This document shows positions 19,009 to 26,507 of a DNA stretch of 53,342 bases, one piece after another (positions within the stretch are counted from its first letter, which is position 1; each line of letters opens with the position of its first letter). A model generated the notes under the pieces. The model saw only the letters and a program-made list of their open reading frames with translations. It was not told the origin of the DNA and did no database searches. The stretch is from Clostridiaceae bacterium (GTDB taxonomy: Bacteria; Bacillota; Clostridia; Oscillospirales; Acutalibacteraceae), in contig JAEEYU010000004.1 in NCBI GenBank assembly GCA_016288315.1, forward strand, positions 1-53,342. Direction: 5' to 3'. The position numbers were made by a program, and so were the translations under genes.

Positions 19009-20547
19009 ATGAAAAAAAGTATTTTGGCAATTTTAATGTGCGTTTTGATGGCATGCCTTACGGTTGTGCCTGCATTTGCGGCTGAAATTGCAAGTGTTGA
19101 TACAAGCGCGCTTCCTGAAATCAGCGTTGAGGTTGACGGAGCGGGCAACGTCAGAGCCGACAGTGTCAAGGCAACTCTTGACGGCAAACCCCTTAATGTT
19201 AGCGGTGTTCAGGCGGCATCCCCGTCTTCAACCGAATGGATAATCATGGTTGACACATCCGCCTCAAACAACAAAAAAGAATTCGCATCTGAGAAGGCGG
19301 GCATCAAAGCTCTCATCAATTCTCTCGGTGAAAACGAAAAGGTAGTTCTTTATACATTTGATGAAAAAGTTGAGAAGGTGCTTGACGGCTCCGAGAGCAA
19401 AGAGGCGGCGGCAAAAAAGGTTGATTCCATCACCTGCGACGGTCAGCACACCGCTTTTTATGAAGCAACTTCAAAGCTTGTCGATCTTGCAAAAGCAAGC
19501 AAGGCGGACAATGTTGTTCCCGTTATTTACTCAGACGGTGAAGATACCAGCAAGAATCCCAATGTTTCCGGCACGAAGAAAAAGGTTGCCGGTTCAGATG
19601 CGGGAATCAAGGGCTTTTATCCCTCGGGCACAAAAGCCGAGTATTTAAAGAATTTCAAAGCCATGGCGGAGTCGTCCGGCGGTAACGTTGCCGCTTTCAA
19701 GGCACAGGGCTCGGGCACTCAGCTTAAAAAAGCGAATGCTCAGTCAAATGCACCCGCAGGCAAAACAACAATCAAGCTTGCCGCTTCTGAAAATATTGAT
19801 GCAAACGATGCAGCTGTTCTCTCTATAGATTTAGGCGACGGCAATGCCATAACCAAAGAGGCAAAGGTAGCTGCGTGGTCTCCCGTTCCCGTAACAGAGA
19901 TTGAAACCACCGAAGCGACAACCGAAGCCCCCACAACACAGGAGCAGACCTCTGAAGTTGAATCAACTGAGGCACCCACCGAGGCGGATACCGAAGAATC
20001 AACTCAGGCGCCCGAAACCGAAACAACCGCAACGGCTCCCGAAAAGAAGGATTCAATGCCGGTAAGCAAAATTATAGGAATTGCGGCACTTGTGCTCGCC
20101 GCTCTTCTTCTCATATTCTTCTTAGTTGCAAAGAAAAAGGATAAATCATCCGAAGAAGGCGAAGAAATCCCCGTTGAAACAAACGAGGAAACTCCCGAAG
20201 CCGAAGTTCAGGAAGCACCTGAAGACGAAGAAGAGGTCGAAGAAGAGCCGGAAGAAGAGCCCGTGGAAGAGGAAGAAGAAGCTGAACCCGAGCCCGAGCC
20301 TGAACCTGAGCCGGAACCCGAGCCCGAACCTGAACCCGAGCCCGAGCCCGAACCCGAACCCGAGCCCGAGGAAGATCCTTACGAAGAGGAAGAAGCAAGC
20401 GATGAAGATGAAGATGAGCTTCCTCCCGCTCCCGAACCGGAACCCGAACCCGAGCCGGAACCCGAACCCGTAAAGAAAAAAGAGCCCAAAGAGAAAAAGA
20501 AAAAGTCCAAAAACAAGGGTCAGTTCCAGTTCTTCTTTGAGGAATAA
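19009..20547 (+). CDS. Secreted VWA-domain protein with a membrane span and a long Glu-Pro acidic tail
   Basis: A 512-aa protein. Residues 1-24 are a signal peptide ending AFA. A von Willebrand A domain carries the MIDAS start VDTSAS (81-86) and a later SDGEDT (175-180), and covers about residues 75-235. A Thr/Glu/Pro-rich stalk follows (about 295-345). A membrane span (354-374) ends in KKKDK, which places the rest in the cytosol. The cytosolic part has over 130 residues, mostly acidic, with a (Glu-Pro)n repeat, then a Lys-rich segment and the C-terminus QFQFFFEE. The outer domain may bind a protein or glycan through a metal ion; the ligand is unknown. The coding call and topology are strong; the function is open. 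Confidence 0.88.
   Translation: MKKSILAILMCVLMACLTVVPAFAAEIASVDTSALPEISVEVDGAGNVRADSVKATLDGKPLNVSGVQAASPSSTEWIIMVDTSASNNKKEFASEKAGIKALINSLGENEKVVLYTFDEKVEKVLDGSESKEAAAKKVDSITCDGQHTAFYEATSKLVDLAKASKADNVVPVIYSDGEDTSKNPNVSGTKKKVAGSDAGIKGFYPSGTKAEYLKNFKAMAESSGGNVAAFKAQGSGTQLKKANAQSNAPAGKTTIKLAASENIDANDAAVLSIDLGDGNAITKEAKVAAWSPVPVTEIETTEATTEAPTTQEQTSEVESTEAPTEADTEESTQAPETETTATAPEKKDSMPVSKIIGIAALVLAALLLIFFLVAKKKDKSSEEGEEIPVETNEETPEAEVQEAPEDEEEVEEEPEEEPVEEEEEAEPEPEPEPEPEPEPEPEPEPEPEPEPEPEEDPYEEEEASDEDEDELPPAPEPEPEPEPEPEPVKKKEPKEKKKKSKNKGQFQFFFEE
20284..20469 (+). repeat. Hexanucleotide Glu-Pro repeat (GARCCS-like)
   Basis: Two blocks of Glu-Pro codon pairs (GAACCC/GAGCCC/GAACCG variants), about 20284-20369 and 20431-20469, are separated by an acidic spacer. 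Both are in frame with the VWA protein. The length could vary by slippage without breaking the frame. Confidence 0.85.
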
Positions 20548-20563
20548 TCCAGTCAGACGTTCT

Positions 20564-20596
20564 ATCCCCGCAGAGTTTTATCTGCGGGGATTTTTA
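20564..20596 (+). terminator. Intrinsic terminator after the VWA gene
   Basis: Stem ATCCCCGCAGA / TCTGCGGGGAT with a 6-base loop and a T run. The stem sequence is the same as that of the terminator at 22082-22115. Confidence 0.9.
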
Positions 20597-20600
20597 CTGT

Positions 20601-20628
20601 TTGATTGTTTTGAAAAGTATGTTATAAT
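20601..20628 (+). promoter_or_regulatory. Promoter of the second O-antigen ligase gene
   Basis: TTGATT (20601-20606), a 16-base spacer and TATAAT (20623-20628) directly follow the terminator, about 30 bases before the ATG. Confidence 0.65.
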
Positions 20629-20657
20629 ATATTTAACAAAAAGGTAAAGAGGTTGCA

Positions 20658-22064
20658 ATGAATTGCATTAAACGCTTTTCTGAGTTTTACAGGAACAACA
20701 AAAACAGAAATTTTACGGTTTCCGAAATATCGGAGGCCTGCTCGGATGTGTTCGCATCGGCTGTCGGAGTGCTGTTCTGCACTTTGCCGGTGTTTGTTTT
20801 TGTTTATCTTGAGGCGACAAAATCATGGAGACTTCTTACAACATTCCCTGTTATTGCAAACGTCTTCAGCATTTTTTCCGTTCTGCTCGGAATTGTCAGT
20901 CTGATAATGTATTTTTACAATTCCCGCAAAACAGGAATCAAAAGCTTTGTTTCACAGAATATTCCCGCCTTGATTTTTCTCGTTTTGTGCATCTGGATGC
21001 TCACTGCAACTGCAGTCAACGGCTTTTCGCAAGATGCCTTAAAAGGCGGCGATTACCGCAACGAGAGCATTTTCTCATTTTTAATATACTTCCTGGTTTA
21101 TTTTTTCTGTTCATCGGCAATAAAAAAAGAAAAATTCAAAAAAGCACCCGTATATGTTCTGCTTATCTCTTCCTGGGTTGCAGGTGTTGCTTCACTTGTT
21201 CATAATTATTGCAGACATCTTATTTCCATGGAAGAAATTGACAGCGGACGGATTAGCTTCGTCTTTCATCAATTCAATCATTACGGTTACTTTCTTACAG
21301 TTGCAATATCTCTTTCGGCAGCGCTTCTTGTTCTCGGCAGGGGGGCAAAACAAAAAATCTTCGCAGGTCTCACGTTTGCCTTCAACTCCGTTCTGCTTAC
21401 TCTGAACGCAACATTCGGCTGCTTTATTGCTGTTTGCGCAGCACTTGTTTTCCTTGTTATCGTTACAAGTGTGCTTGAAAAAAGATTCAAAGCAAAAGCA
21501 CTTATTCCGCTGTTTTTATTTTTATTGATTTCATACATTACGGGGCTCTTTGTCAACTCGTTTTTTTCGGACCTTTATCACCTGCTCGAAGATGTAAAAA
21601 TGATTCTCGGCAACAATACGCAGGGCTCGTCAGGCACTGCGCTTATCGGTGCCGACAGTGCTGAGAATGTCAGAACGGCAGGGGACGCAGGCACCGGCAG
21701 ATGGTCTTTGTGGACTTCCACCGTAACCTATATCAAAGAGAGTCCTCTTTTCGGCAGGGGAATTGAAGGTATAGGCAAAAGACTTGAAGAAGAAACCGGC
21801 TACAGCGACCGTCCGCACAATGAGTATCTTCAGTATGCCGTGTTTTTCGGCGTTCCTGCGGCAATTCTTTATGTTTCGGGCGTGCTTGCCGTTTATCTTA
21901 AAGCACTGAAAAACAGAGCGCACCTTGACAAAACTTCGGCGGTCTGTCTGGTTGCCGCATTCGGATACCTTGTTTCCGCCTTTTTCGGCAACACAATGTA
22001 TTACACCGCGCCGCTGCTTTTCATCTTTCTCGGCATAGGGTCATCGGTTACAAAAACAGAATAA
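20658..22064 (+). CDS. O-antigen polymerase/ligase family protein, paralog of the locus polymerase
   Basis: A 468-aa polytopic membrane protein of the Wzy/WaaL type. It has about ten hydrophobic segments and the loop YIKESPLFGRGIEGIGKRL with PHNEYLQYAVFFGVPAAILY, close to the loop of the gene at 14857-16392; VSAFFGN near the end is also shared. It lacks the charged C-terminal tail of that paralog. It lies outside the main polysaccharide run as a single-gene unit, with its own promoter and a terminator on each side. It may act on a second glycan or ligate the capsule to another acceptor. AGAGG precedes the ATG. Confidence 0.87.
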   Translation: MNCIKRFSEFYRNNKNRNFTVSEISEACSDVFASAVGVLFCTLPVFVFVYLEATKSWRLLTTFPVIANVFSIFSVLLGIVSLIMYFYNSRKTGIKSFVSQNIPALIFLVLCIWMLTATAVNGFSQDALKGGDYRNESIFSFLIYFLVYFFCSSAIKKEKFKKAPVYVLLISSWVAGVASLVHNYCRHLISMEEIDSGRISFVFHQFNHYGYFLTVAISLSAALLVLGRGAKQKIFAGLTFAFNSVLLTLNATFGCFIAVCAALVFLVIVTSVLEKRFKAKALIPLFLFLLISYITGLFVNSFFSDLYHLLEDVKMILGNNTQGSSGTALIGADSAENVRTAGDAGTGRWSLWTSTVTYIKESPLFGRGIEGIGKRLEEETGYSDRPHNEYLQYAVFFGVPAAILYVSGVLAVYLKALKNRAHLDKTSAVCLVAAFGYLVSAFFGNTMYYTAPLLFIFLGIGSSVTKTE

Positions 22065-22081
22065 ATATTTATAATTCACCA

Positions 22082-22115
22082 ATCCCCGCAGATTTTTTTC
22101 TGCGGGGATTTAATC
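22082..22115 (+). terminator. Intrinsic terminator after the second O-antigen ligase
   Basis: Stem ATCCCCGCAGA / TCTGCGGGGAT with a T-rich loop, followed by TTTAATCTTTTT. The stem is identical to that at 20564-20591. Confidence 0.88.
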
Positions 22116-22194
22116 TTTTTCCTCTGCGACATTACAGAATCAGCCGATATTGTCATAATATATTAAAATAATATAAATATTTAAAACAAATAAG

Positions 22195-22222
22195 TTGACA
22201 AAAATACTTTAATTGCTATAAT
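22195..22222 (+). promoter_or_regulatory. Promoter of the first DUF4474 gene
   Basis: TTGACA (22195-22200), a 16-base spacer and TATAAT (22217-22222) sit about 97 bases before the ATG. The 254-base gap before the gene is otherwise AT-rich; GAGGAGG occurs just before the start. Confidence 0.7.
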
Positions 22223-22318
22223 ATGTAAAATATTAAAATGGATAAATATCGCATTGACATACAGTGGAACAAACAAACGGAACAAAAAAATGAAAATCTC
22301 TGAGGAGGAAAGGCGACA

Positions 22319-23407
22319 ATGAAAAAGAATATCACTCTCATCGTCACAACCGTGGCGGTAATAGCCATGTGCGCTCTCATGATATCCGTCATGCGTTCGC
22401 GCGGCAGTGTTGTTACCGAAAATCCGGCTGAAACGCAGGAAGAAATAATCAGCGAAAACACAACAGCCGCTGAGAGCGAAACACAGGCGCAGACTGTTAC
22501 GGAAACAATCAGAGCCGTCACAACCACGGTGCGCACAACGGCAACAACAAAGGCGCCGTCCGTGTTTGAAAGGGCAAAAAAAGCGCTGACGGGCGATGAT
22601 GAAGAGCCGACGACTGCCGCTCAGCAGGAGACGGTAACTGAAAAGGCGGCTGAAACCGAAACACAGTCATCGACGCAAAAGCAGACAGAAACAACCAAAG
22701 TAACCGAAACCACAACAAAAAAGAACGTGCAGACTTCATCGGGCGTTTTAGCCCCGGATATGACAATAAACGGTCTTCGCAAGCAGGGCTTTGCCGTTTT
22801 CAGCACAGGTCAGTATATTTACAATGACGACAAAAATGCAAAGCAGGCAAAATTCGGCTACAACCGTTTTTATGACAAAGCGGCATCAATGATAGATTTC
22901 TACATAGACACCTGCCGCATCACTTTCAAGAATTATGCCGGCAAGGACTGGATGATTCAGCTTTGGAAGGGCACCTACATCACCGACCCCGAAATCGGCA
23001 CCGTCGGCTGTGAAATCGGTCTTTACAACCGCAAGGCGGGCACATACGGCGGCTTGTATGACCACTACAACTGCGCAACTGAGCCCGACTGGCTCTATAT
23101 GGAGATGTCAATGCTCTGGGATGACGACTACGACGGCGTTTTCACGCCGCAGTTTACAAGAACTTATGACAAATACTGGTGGCCCACCGGTTTTGTAGAC
23201 GGTCAGCTTCAGAACAAAAAAGACACATCCTGCATAAGAGTTTTAGGCAGAATCACTTTCAAAGACAGTGAAATGGCGGAACTTTTCGATGCGGCGCTCA
23301 GCAGAGTGGGCTTCAAAAAAGTCACCACTTTCGACCCCGATTTCAAAGATACCTACAAAAGGCAGATATGCGACGTAATATTCTGCTGGCAGGACGCCAG
23401 AGCTTAA
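22319..23407 (+). CDS. Membrane-anchored DUF4474-domain protein (copy 1)
   Basis: A 362-aa protein. An N-terminal hydrophobic segment (about residues 5-22) acts as a signal anchor. A Thr/Glu/Ala-rich stalk runs to about residue 140. The C-terminal globular domain of about 215 residues carries FGYNRFYD, WMIQLWKGTY, CEIGLYNRKAG, HYNCATEPDWLYMEM, WDDDYDG, and KYWWPTGFVDG, which I recognise as DUF4474. The function of that domain is unknown to me; the aromatic, Asp-rich sequence looks extracellular. It is the first of a tandem pair with the next gene. GAGGAGG precedes the ATG. Confidence 0.85.
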   Translation: MKKNITLIVTTVAVIAMCALMISVMRSRGSVVTENPAETQEEIISENTTAAESETQAQTVTETIRAVTTTVRTTATTKAPSVFERAKKALTGDDEEPTTAAQQETVTEKAAETETQSSTQKQTETTKVTETTTKKNVQTSSGVLAPDMTINGLRKQGFAVFSTGQYIYNDDKNAKQAKFGYNRFYDKAASMIDFYIDTCRITFKNYAGKDWMIQLWKGTYITDPEIGTVGCEIGLYNRKAGTYGGLYDHYNCATEPDWLYMEMSMLWDDDYDGVFTPQFTRTYDKYWWPTGFVDGQLQNKKDTSCIRVLGRITFKDSEMAELFDAALSRVGFKKVTTFDPDFKDTYKRQICDVIFCWQDARA

Positions 23408-23423
23408 GTTCAAAAACCGCTTG

Positions 23424-23456
23424 TGAATTATTAAATTTGCCTTAATGAATTATTAA
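23424..23456 (+). promoter_or_regulatory. Tandem direct repeat upstream of the second DUF4474 promoter
   Basis: TGAATTATTAA occurs at 23424-23434 and again at 23446-23456, exactly 22 bases apart, ending 17 bases before the -35 box. The spacing of two helical turns suggests a regulator binding site. Confidence 0.4.
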
Positions 23457-23472
23457 GGTTGGTCTAATAATA

Positions 23473-23501
23473 TTGACATTATTATACCGCTTTGTTATAC
23501 T
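23473..23501 (+). promoter_or_regulatory. Promoter of the second DUF4474 gene
   Basis: TTGACA (23473-23478), a 17-base spacer and TATACT (23496-23501), 35 bases before the ATG, with GAGGTGATAATTT as the ribosome binding site. Confidence 0.72.
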
Positions 23502-23535
23502 TTCCGTGCAATTGAGTAATTTGAGGTGATAATTT

Positions 23536-24822
23536 ATGAGTAAATCAAAAATCATGGCCATCGTTATTGCGGCAGTAGTAGTTGTCGCAGGCGTAGGCGT
23601 GGCAATTCCCGTTCTCAGAAACAGAATTTCCTCTTCAACTGAAGAGACAACAACAGCTGTCGAGGAGTCAATGACTGAGGTTTCAACCGAAGCGCAGACA
23701 GCGCCTGAAGAAACAGAAACCGTTGAAGAAACCGTCACAAACGAAAAGGGCGAAGTAGTTACTCAGTCCGACGGCAAAGTTGTCACAACAATCAAATCCG
23801 TCAGAAAGACAGTTTCAGGCGCCAACCAGAAGGCGAACAACAACGGCAGCAAAGGCAAAACAACAAAACAGACCTACAAAAAGACCACCGAGTCAGGCGT
23901 ATGGTATGTTGACGCCCTCAACAGAGGCCTTACCAATATGGAACAGCAGGCAGTTCTCGGCTACAGCTACAACAGCGAAGGCGACTACTTCTACACCGAT
24001 GACAAAGACTGCTGGCAGTATGGTTACGGCTACAACGAAGTTTACGACCAGGCGGCAGGCTTCTCGGTAATGTTTATCGACAAGCTCAGAATCCGCTTTG
24101 ACTATGACAACAAAGCATACATGATTCAGCTCTGGAAAGGCCAGTATGGCTGGGTATTCGTAGGCGCTGAAATCGGTGTTTACACAACCGACCAGTTCAA
24201 GACCGCACAGATTGATGAGGCGGGCATCAACCACTACAACTGCGCAGACAAATCCGACTGGCTCAATATGAGCATGGATGTTTTCTGGGATTCCAACAAG
24301 AACGGCAGTTATGACAGAATCTTCTCAAGACCCTACACCAAGTATTGGTGGTGCACGGGCTTCAAGTTCGGCACTCTCAACAGATTCTCATCCCCCATCA
24401 CCGAACTCATTATGAAAGCGCGCATAACCTTCAAATCGGCAACACAGGCATCGCTCTTCACAACAGGCATGAGAAACGCCGGCTTCCGCTCCGCATCGGC
24501 GGCAAGCAGCCTCTCAAATGACAGCATCTATCAGAGCGGCTCTGATGTTTACTTCAGATGGTATTCCGCCCTTTCAAAATACGGCGCGGTTCTTCAGGGC
24601 GGCAATAACAACAATACCAACAAAACAACAGTTGCAAATAACAACAATAACAACAACAATAACAACAACAATAATAACAGCACAACAGCAACAACAAGAA
24701 CCAGCAGCATTTTTGATATGCTTTTGGGACCTGTTCAATCTACAACAACACCCACTCAGGCACCTACACAGGCCCCCACTCAACCTTCAAATAATAGTGA
24801 TCATCCTATGAAAGACGACTGA
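23536..24822 (+). CDS. Membrane-anchored DUF4474-domain protein (copy 2) with poly-Asn tract
   Basis: A 428-aa paralog of the preceding gene. It has an N-terminal hydrophobic anchor (about residues 7-25), a Thr/Glu/Lys-rich stalk to about 120, and a DUF4474-like domain with YGYNEVYD, YMIQLWKGQYGWVFVGAEIG, HYNCADKSDWLNMSMDVF, and KYWWCTGFKFG. After the domain comes a tail not found in copy 1: 14 consecutive Asn codons, then a Thr-rich stretch and repeated QAPTQAPTQ. The sequence differs enough from copy 1 that the duplication is old. The function is unknown; both look like surface proteins on stalks. Confidence 0.85.
   Translation: MSKSKIMAIVIAAVVVVAGVGVAIPVLRNRISSSTEETTTAVEESMTEVSTEAQTAPEETETVEETVTNEKGEVVTQSDGKVVTTIKSVRKTVSGANQKANNNGSKGKTTKQTYKKTTESGVWYVDALNRGLTNMEQQAVLGYSYNSEGDYFYTDDKDCWQYGYGYNEVYDQAAGFSVMFIDKLRIRFDYDNKAYMIQLWKGQYGWVFVGAEIGVYTTDQFKTAQIDEAGINHYNCADKSDWLNMSMDVFWDSNKNGSYDRIFSRPYTKYWWCTGFKFGTLNRFSSPITELIMKARITFKSATQASLFTTGMRNAGFRSASAASSLSNDSIYQSGSDVYFRWYSALSKYGAVLQGGNNNNTNKTTVANNNNNNNNNNNNNNSTTATTRTSSIFDMLLGPVQSTTTPTQAPTQAPTQPSNNSDHPMKDD
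24637..24678 (+). repeat. AAC/AAT trinucleotide repeat coding poly-Asn
   Basis: Fourteen successive Asn codons in frame with the DUF4474 protein, preceded by a further Asn-rich stretch from about 24604. Slippage would alter the length without a frameshift. Confidence 0.9.
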
Positions 24823-24869
24823 TAAGTCAAATTGCTCAAACCCCGGTGGCAATGTTAATCAATTTTGTG

Positions 24870-24896
24870 TAAATGCAATCAAAATTGCATAAATGC
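24870..24896 (+). promoter_or_regulatory. Possible operator upstream of the sortase-substrate gene
   Basis: TAAATGC is repeated at 24870-24876 and 24890-24896, 20 bases apart. Between them is the inverted repeat TGCAAT-CAAA-ATTGCA (24874-24889). It ends 20 bases before the -35 box. Confidence 0.3.
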
Positions 24897-24916
24897 CCGG
24901 CAAAGCCAAAAAAAGG

Positions 24917-24945
24917 TTGACATTTGACCGTTTACGTGGTATTAT
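24917..24945 (+). promoter_or_regulatory. Promoter of the small sortase-substrate-like protein gene
   Basis: TTGACA (24917-24922), a 17-base spacer and TATTAT (24940-24945). AAAGGAATGG precedes the ATG at 24996. Confidence 0.68.
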
Positions 24946-24995
24946 TAATCAACAATTGTTGCTCTTGCAATAAAAAATGAAAGGAATGGTTCAAA

Positions 24996-25487
24996 ATGAA
25001 AAAGGTAATCGCTATCGCTCTTGCGCTTGTATTTGCTCTTTCCATGAGCACAATCGCATTTGCAGACGAGACACCCGATCTTGCAGGTGTCAGCTCAACA
25101 ATCGAGAACATCGTTGATTCCACAGGTCTCAGCGCAGGCACAGACATCTTCTCAGCAATCACAAACGCAGCTGCTCAGACTCTTGAAGCTATTTCAAAGT
25201 TTGACATCACCGCTGTTAACGACAACGCAATCGCTGGCGTAATCGATGATTTCCGCGGCGCTCTTGAAAATGTCGGCATCAGCACTTCCAGCGGCACAAT
25301 TGCTCAGCTCTTCAGCAATCTCAAGCAGAAGATCAAAGATCTCTATATGCCCGCAGCAGCATCTGTAGAACCCCAGGAAGAGACTCCTGCAACAGGTTCA
25401 TCCGCAACAGCAGCTATCGCAGCATTTGCTTCCATCTCAGTAGCAGCTGCAGCAGCTTTTGTTTGCACAAAGAAAAAGGTTGCTTAA
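24996..25487 (+). CDS. Small secreted protein with TPATG sortase-like C-terminal signal
   Basis: A 163-aa protein. Residues 1-23 are a clear signal peptide (AIALALVFALSMSTIAFA). The middle is a helical, Ala/Ile/Asp-rich stretch without a family I recognise. The C-terminus has TPATG (25383-25397), an Ala-rich hydrophobic segment and a final CTKKKVA, which is the three-part layout of a cell-wall sorting signal with an xPxTG variant motif. No sortase gene is in the window. Codon use is biased toward a few codons (GCA, ATC, CTC), as in strongly expressed genes, and it has its own promoter and terminator. It may be an abundant wall-attached protein; this is inference. Confidence 0.82.
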   Translation: MKKVIAIALALVFALSMSTIAFADETPDLAGVSSTIENIVDSTGLSAGTDIFSAITNAAAQTLEAISKFDITAVNDNAIAGVIDDFRGALENVGISTSSGTIAQLFSNLKQKIKDLYMPAAASVEPQEETPATGSSATAAIAAFASISVAAAAAFVCTKKKVA

Positions 25488-25527
25488 GTTAAATTAACGC
25501 AAAATTTAGCTCAACAATGAATTTTCG

Positions 25528-25560
25528 TCGGTCCGTCTTTCAGGCGGACCGATTTTTCTT
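25528..25560 (+). terminator. Intrinsic terminator after the small secreted protein gene
   Basis: Stem TCGGTCCG / CGGACCGA with a 9-base loop, followed by TTTTTCTTTTT. Confidence 0.88.
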
Positions 25561-25588
25561 TTTCGCGAAGTTTACACCGTCTGTCAAC

Positions 25589-25616
25589 TTGACTACTTAT
25601 AATATTATGTGATAAT
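25589..25616 (+). promoter_or_regulatory. Candidate promoter of the CDF exporter gene
   Basis: TTGACT (25589-25594), a 16-base spacer and GATAAT (25611-25616) shortly before the gene. Confidence 0.5.
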
Positions 25617-25634
25617 ATATTTTTATCCTTTTAA

Positions 25635-26507
25635 ATGGCAGTTGTTTTTATGGATGATAATTTTCGCAACAAAAGAATAAAACTGCAGCTTGTTTTTATC
25701 GGCATCGGTTGTGCCGTTAATTTTGCCCTGTTTTTTGTAAAACTCTACATAGGGCTTTCGACAAACAGCATTTCGGTTTACGCCGACTCCCTCAATAACG
25801 GGCTTGATTCACTCGGCTGTATGGCGGCGCTCGCAGGTATAGGTCTGCTTACAAAAAAGAAAAGTCCCGCTTATCCCTACGGCTTCGGCAGAGCGCAGAA
25901 CATAACGGACTTTCTTTTGTCGGTTTTTGTGATTATTACCGGAGTCTATTTCGGCTACATATCGCTCGAAAGGCTGATGTATCCCGTCCCCGTCTGGTTT
26001 TCGGTCAGGTATGCTGTGATTATTGCCGCCACGGCGGCAGTCAAGCTTTTTCTTGCCTTTTTCTTCCGTCTTGCAAACAAAAAAATCAACTCGGGCACGC
26101 TCAAGGCAATGAGCTATGACAGCTTCCTCGATTTTTTCATAACGCTGTCAACCTTGATTTCAATGACTCTGTCTGAAAAAGCCGGCTACAGCATTGACGG
26201 AATAATCGGAATAATAATCGCCGCCGTTCTCACTGTGCAGGGCATTAAGCTCCTGAAAGATGTCTGCTCGGTCATTCTCGGTAAAAGGGATGAGAACAGA
26301 TGCTCCGAAGTCGGGAGCGTAATTGAGAAGGCAGGTCTTTCTGCACAGCGTGTTGACTGCCATCTCTACGGTGAAAAACCCGTTTTCACCGCCGTTGTTC
26401 TGTTTGATGAGGGCTTTGAAAAAAAGTCCGCTGAAATAAAATCAATAATTCATAATGAAATGCAGGCGGAAATCTATTTCCGCTTCGGGAGTGAAACTGA
26501 TGAGTAA
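25635..26507 (+). CDS. Cation diffusion facilitator, probable Mn2+ exporter type
   Basis: A 290-aa membrane protein with about six hydrophobic segments and a short cytosolic C-terminal domain, as in CDF antiporters that export divalent metals. The transport site reads ADSLNNGLDSL in TM2 (an NxxxD pair) and SYDSFLDFF in TM5 (a DxxxD pair). Together these give an Asn-Asp-Asp-Asp site, as in the Mn2+ exporter MntE, whereas Zn types have His at one position. YPYGFGRAQ after TM2 is the usual cytosolic loop. The start at 25635 has little ribosome binding site; the ATG at 25650 (MDDNFRN) is an alternative. It overlaps the next gene by 8 bases. The metal choice is inference. Confidence 0.85.
   Translation: MAVVFMDDNFRNKRIKLQLVFIGIGCAVNFALFFVKLYIGLSTNSISVYADSLNNGLDSLGCMAALAGIGLLTKKKSPAYPYGFGRAQNITDFLLSVFVIITGVYFGYISLERLMYPVPVWFSVRYAVIIAATAAVKLFLAFFFRLANKKINSGTLKAMSYDSFLDFFITLSTLISMTLSEKAGYSIDGIIGIIIAAVLTVQGIKLLKDVCSVILGKRDENRCSEVGSVIEKAGLSAQRVDCHLYGEKPVFTAVVLFDEGFEKKSAEIKSIIHNEMQAEIYFRFGSETDE

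Noticed and set aside
20111-20473. Two overlapping Arg/Leu- and Lys/Pro-rich frames over the Glu-Pro repeat
   Set aside because: They are out-of-frame readings of the hexanucleotide repeat in the VWA gene.
23440-23458. CCTTAAT-GAATT-ATTAAGG as a terminator of the first DUF4474 gene
   Set aside because: The stem is short and AT-rich and no T run follows; it overlaps the direct repeat, which explains it better.
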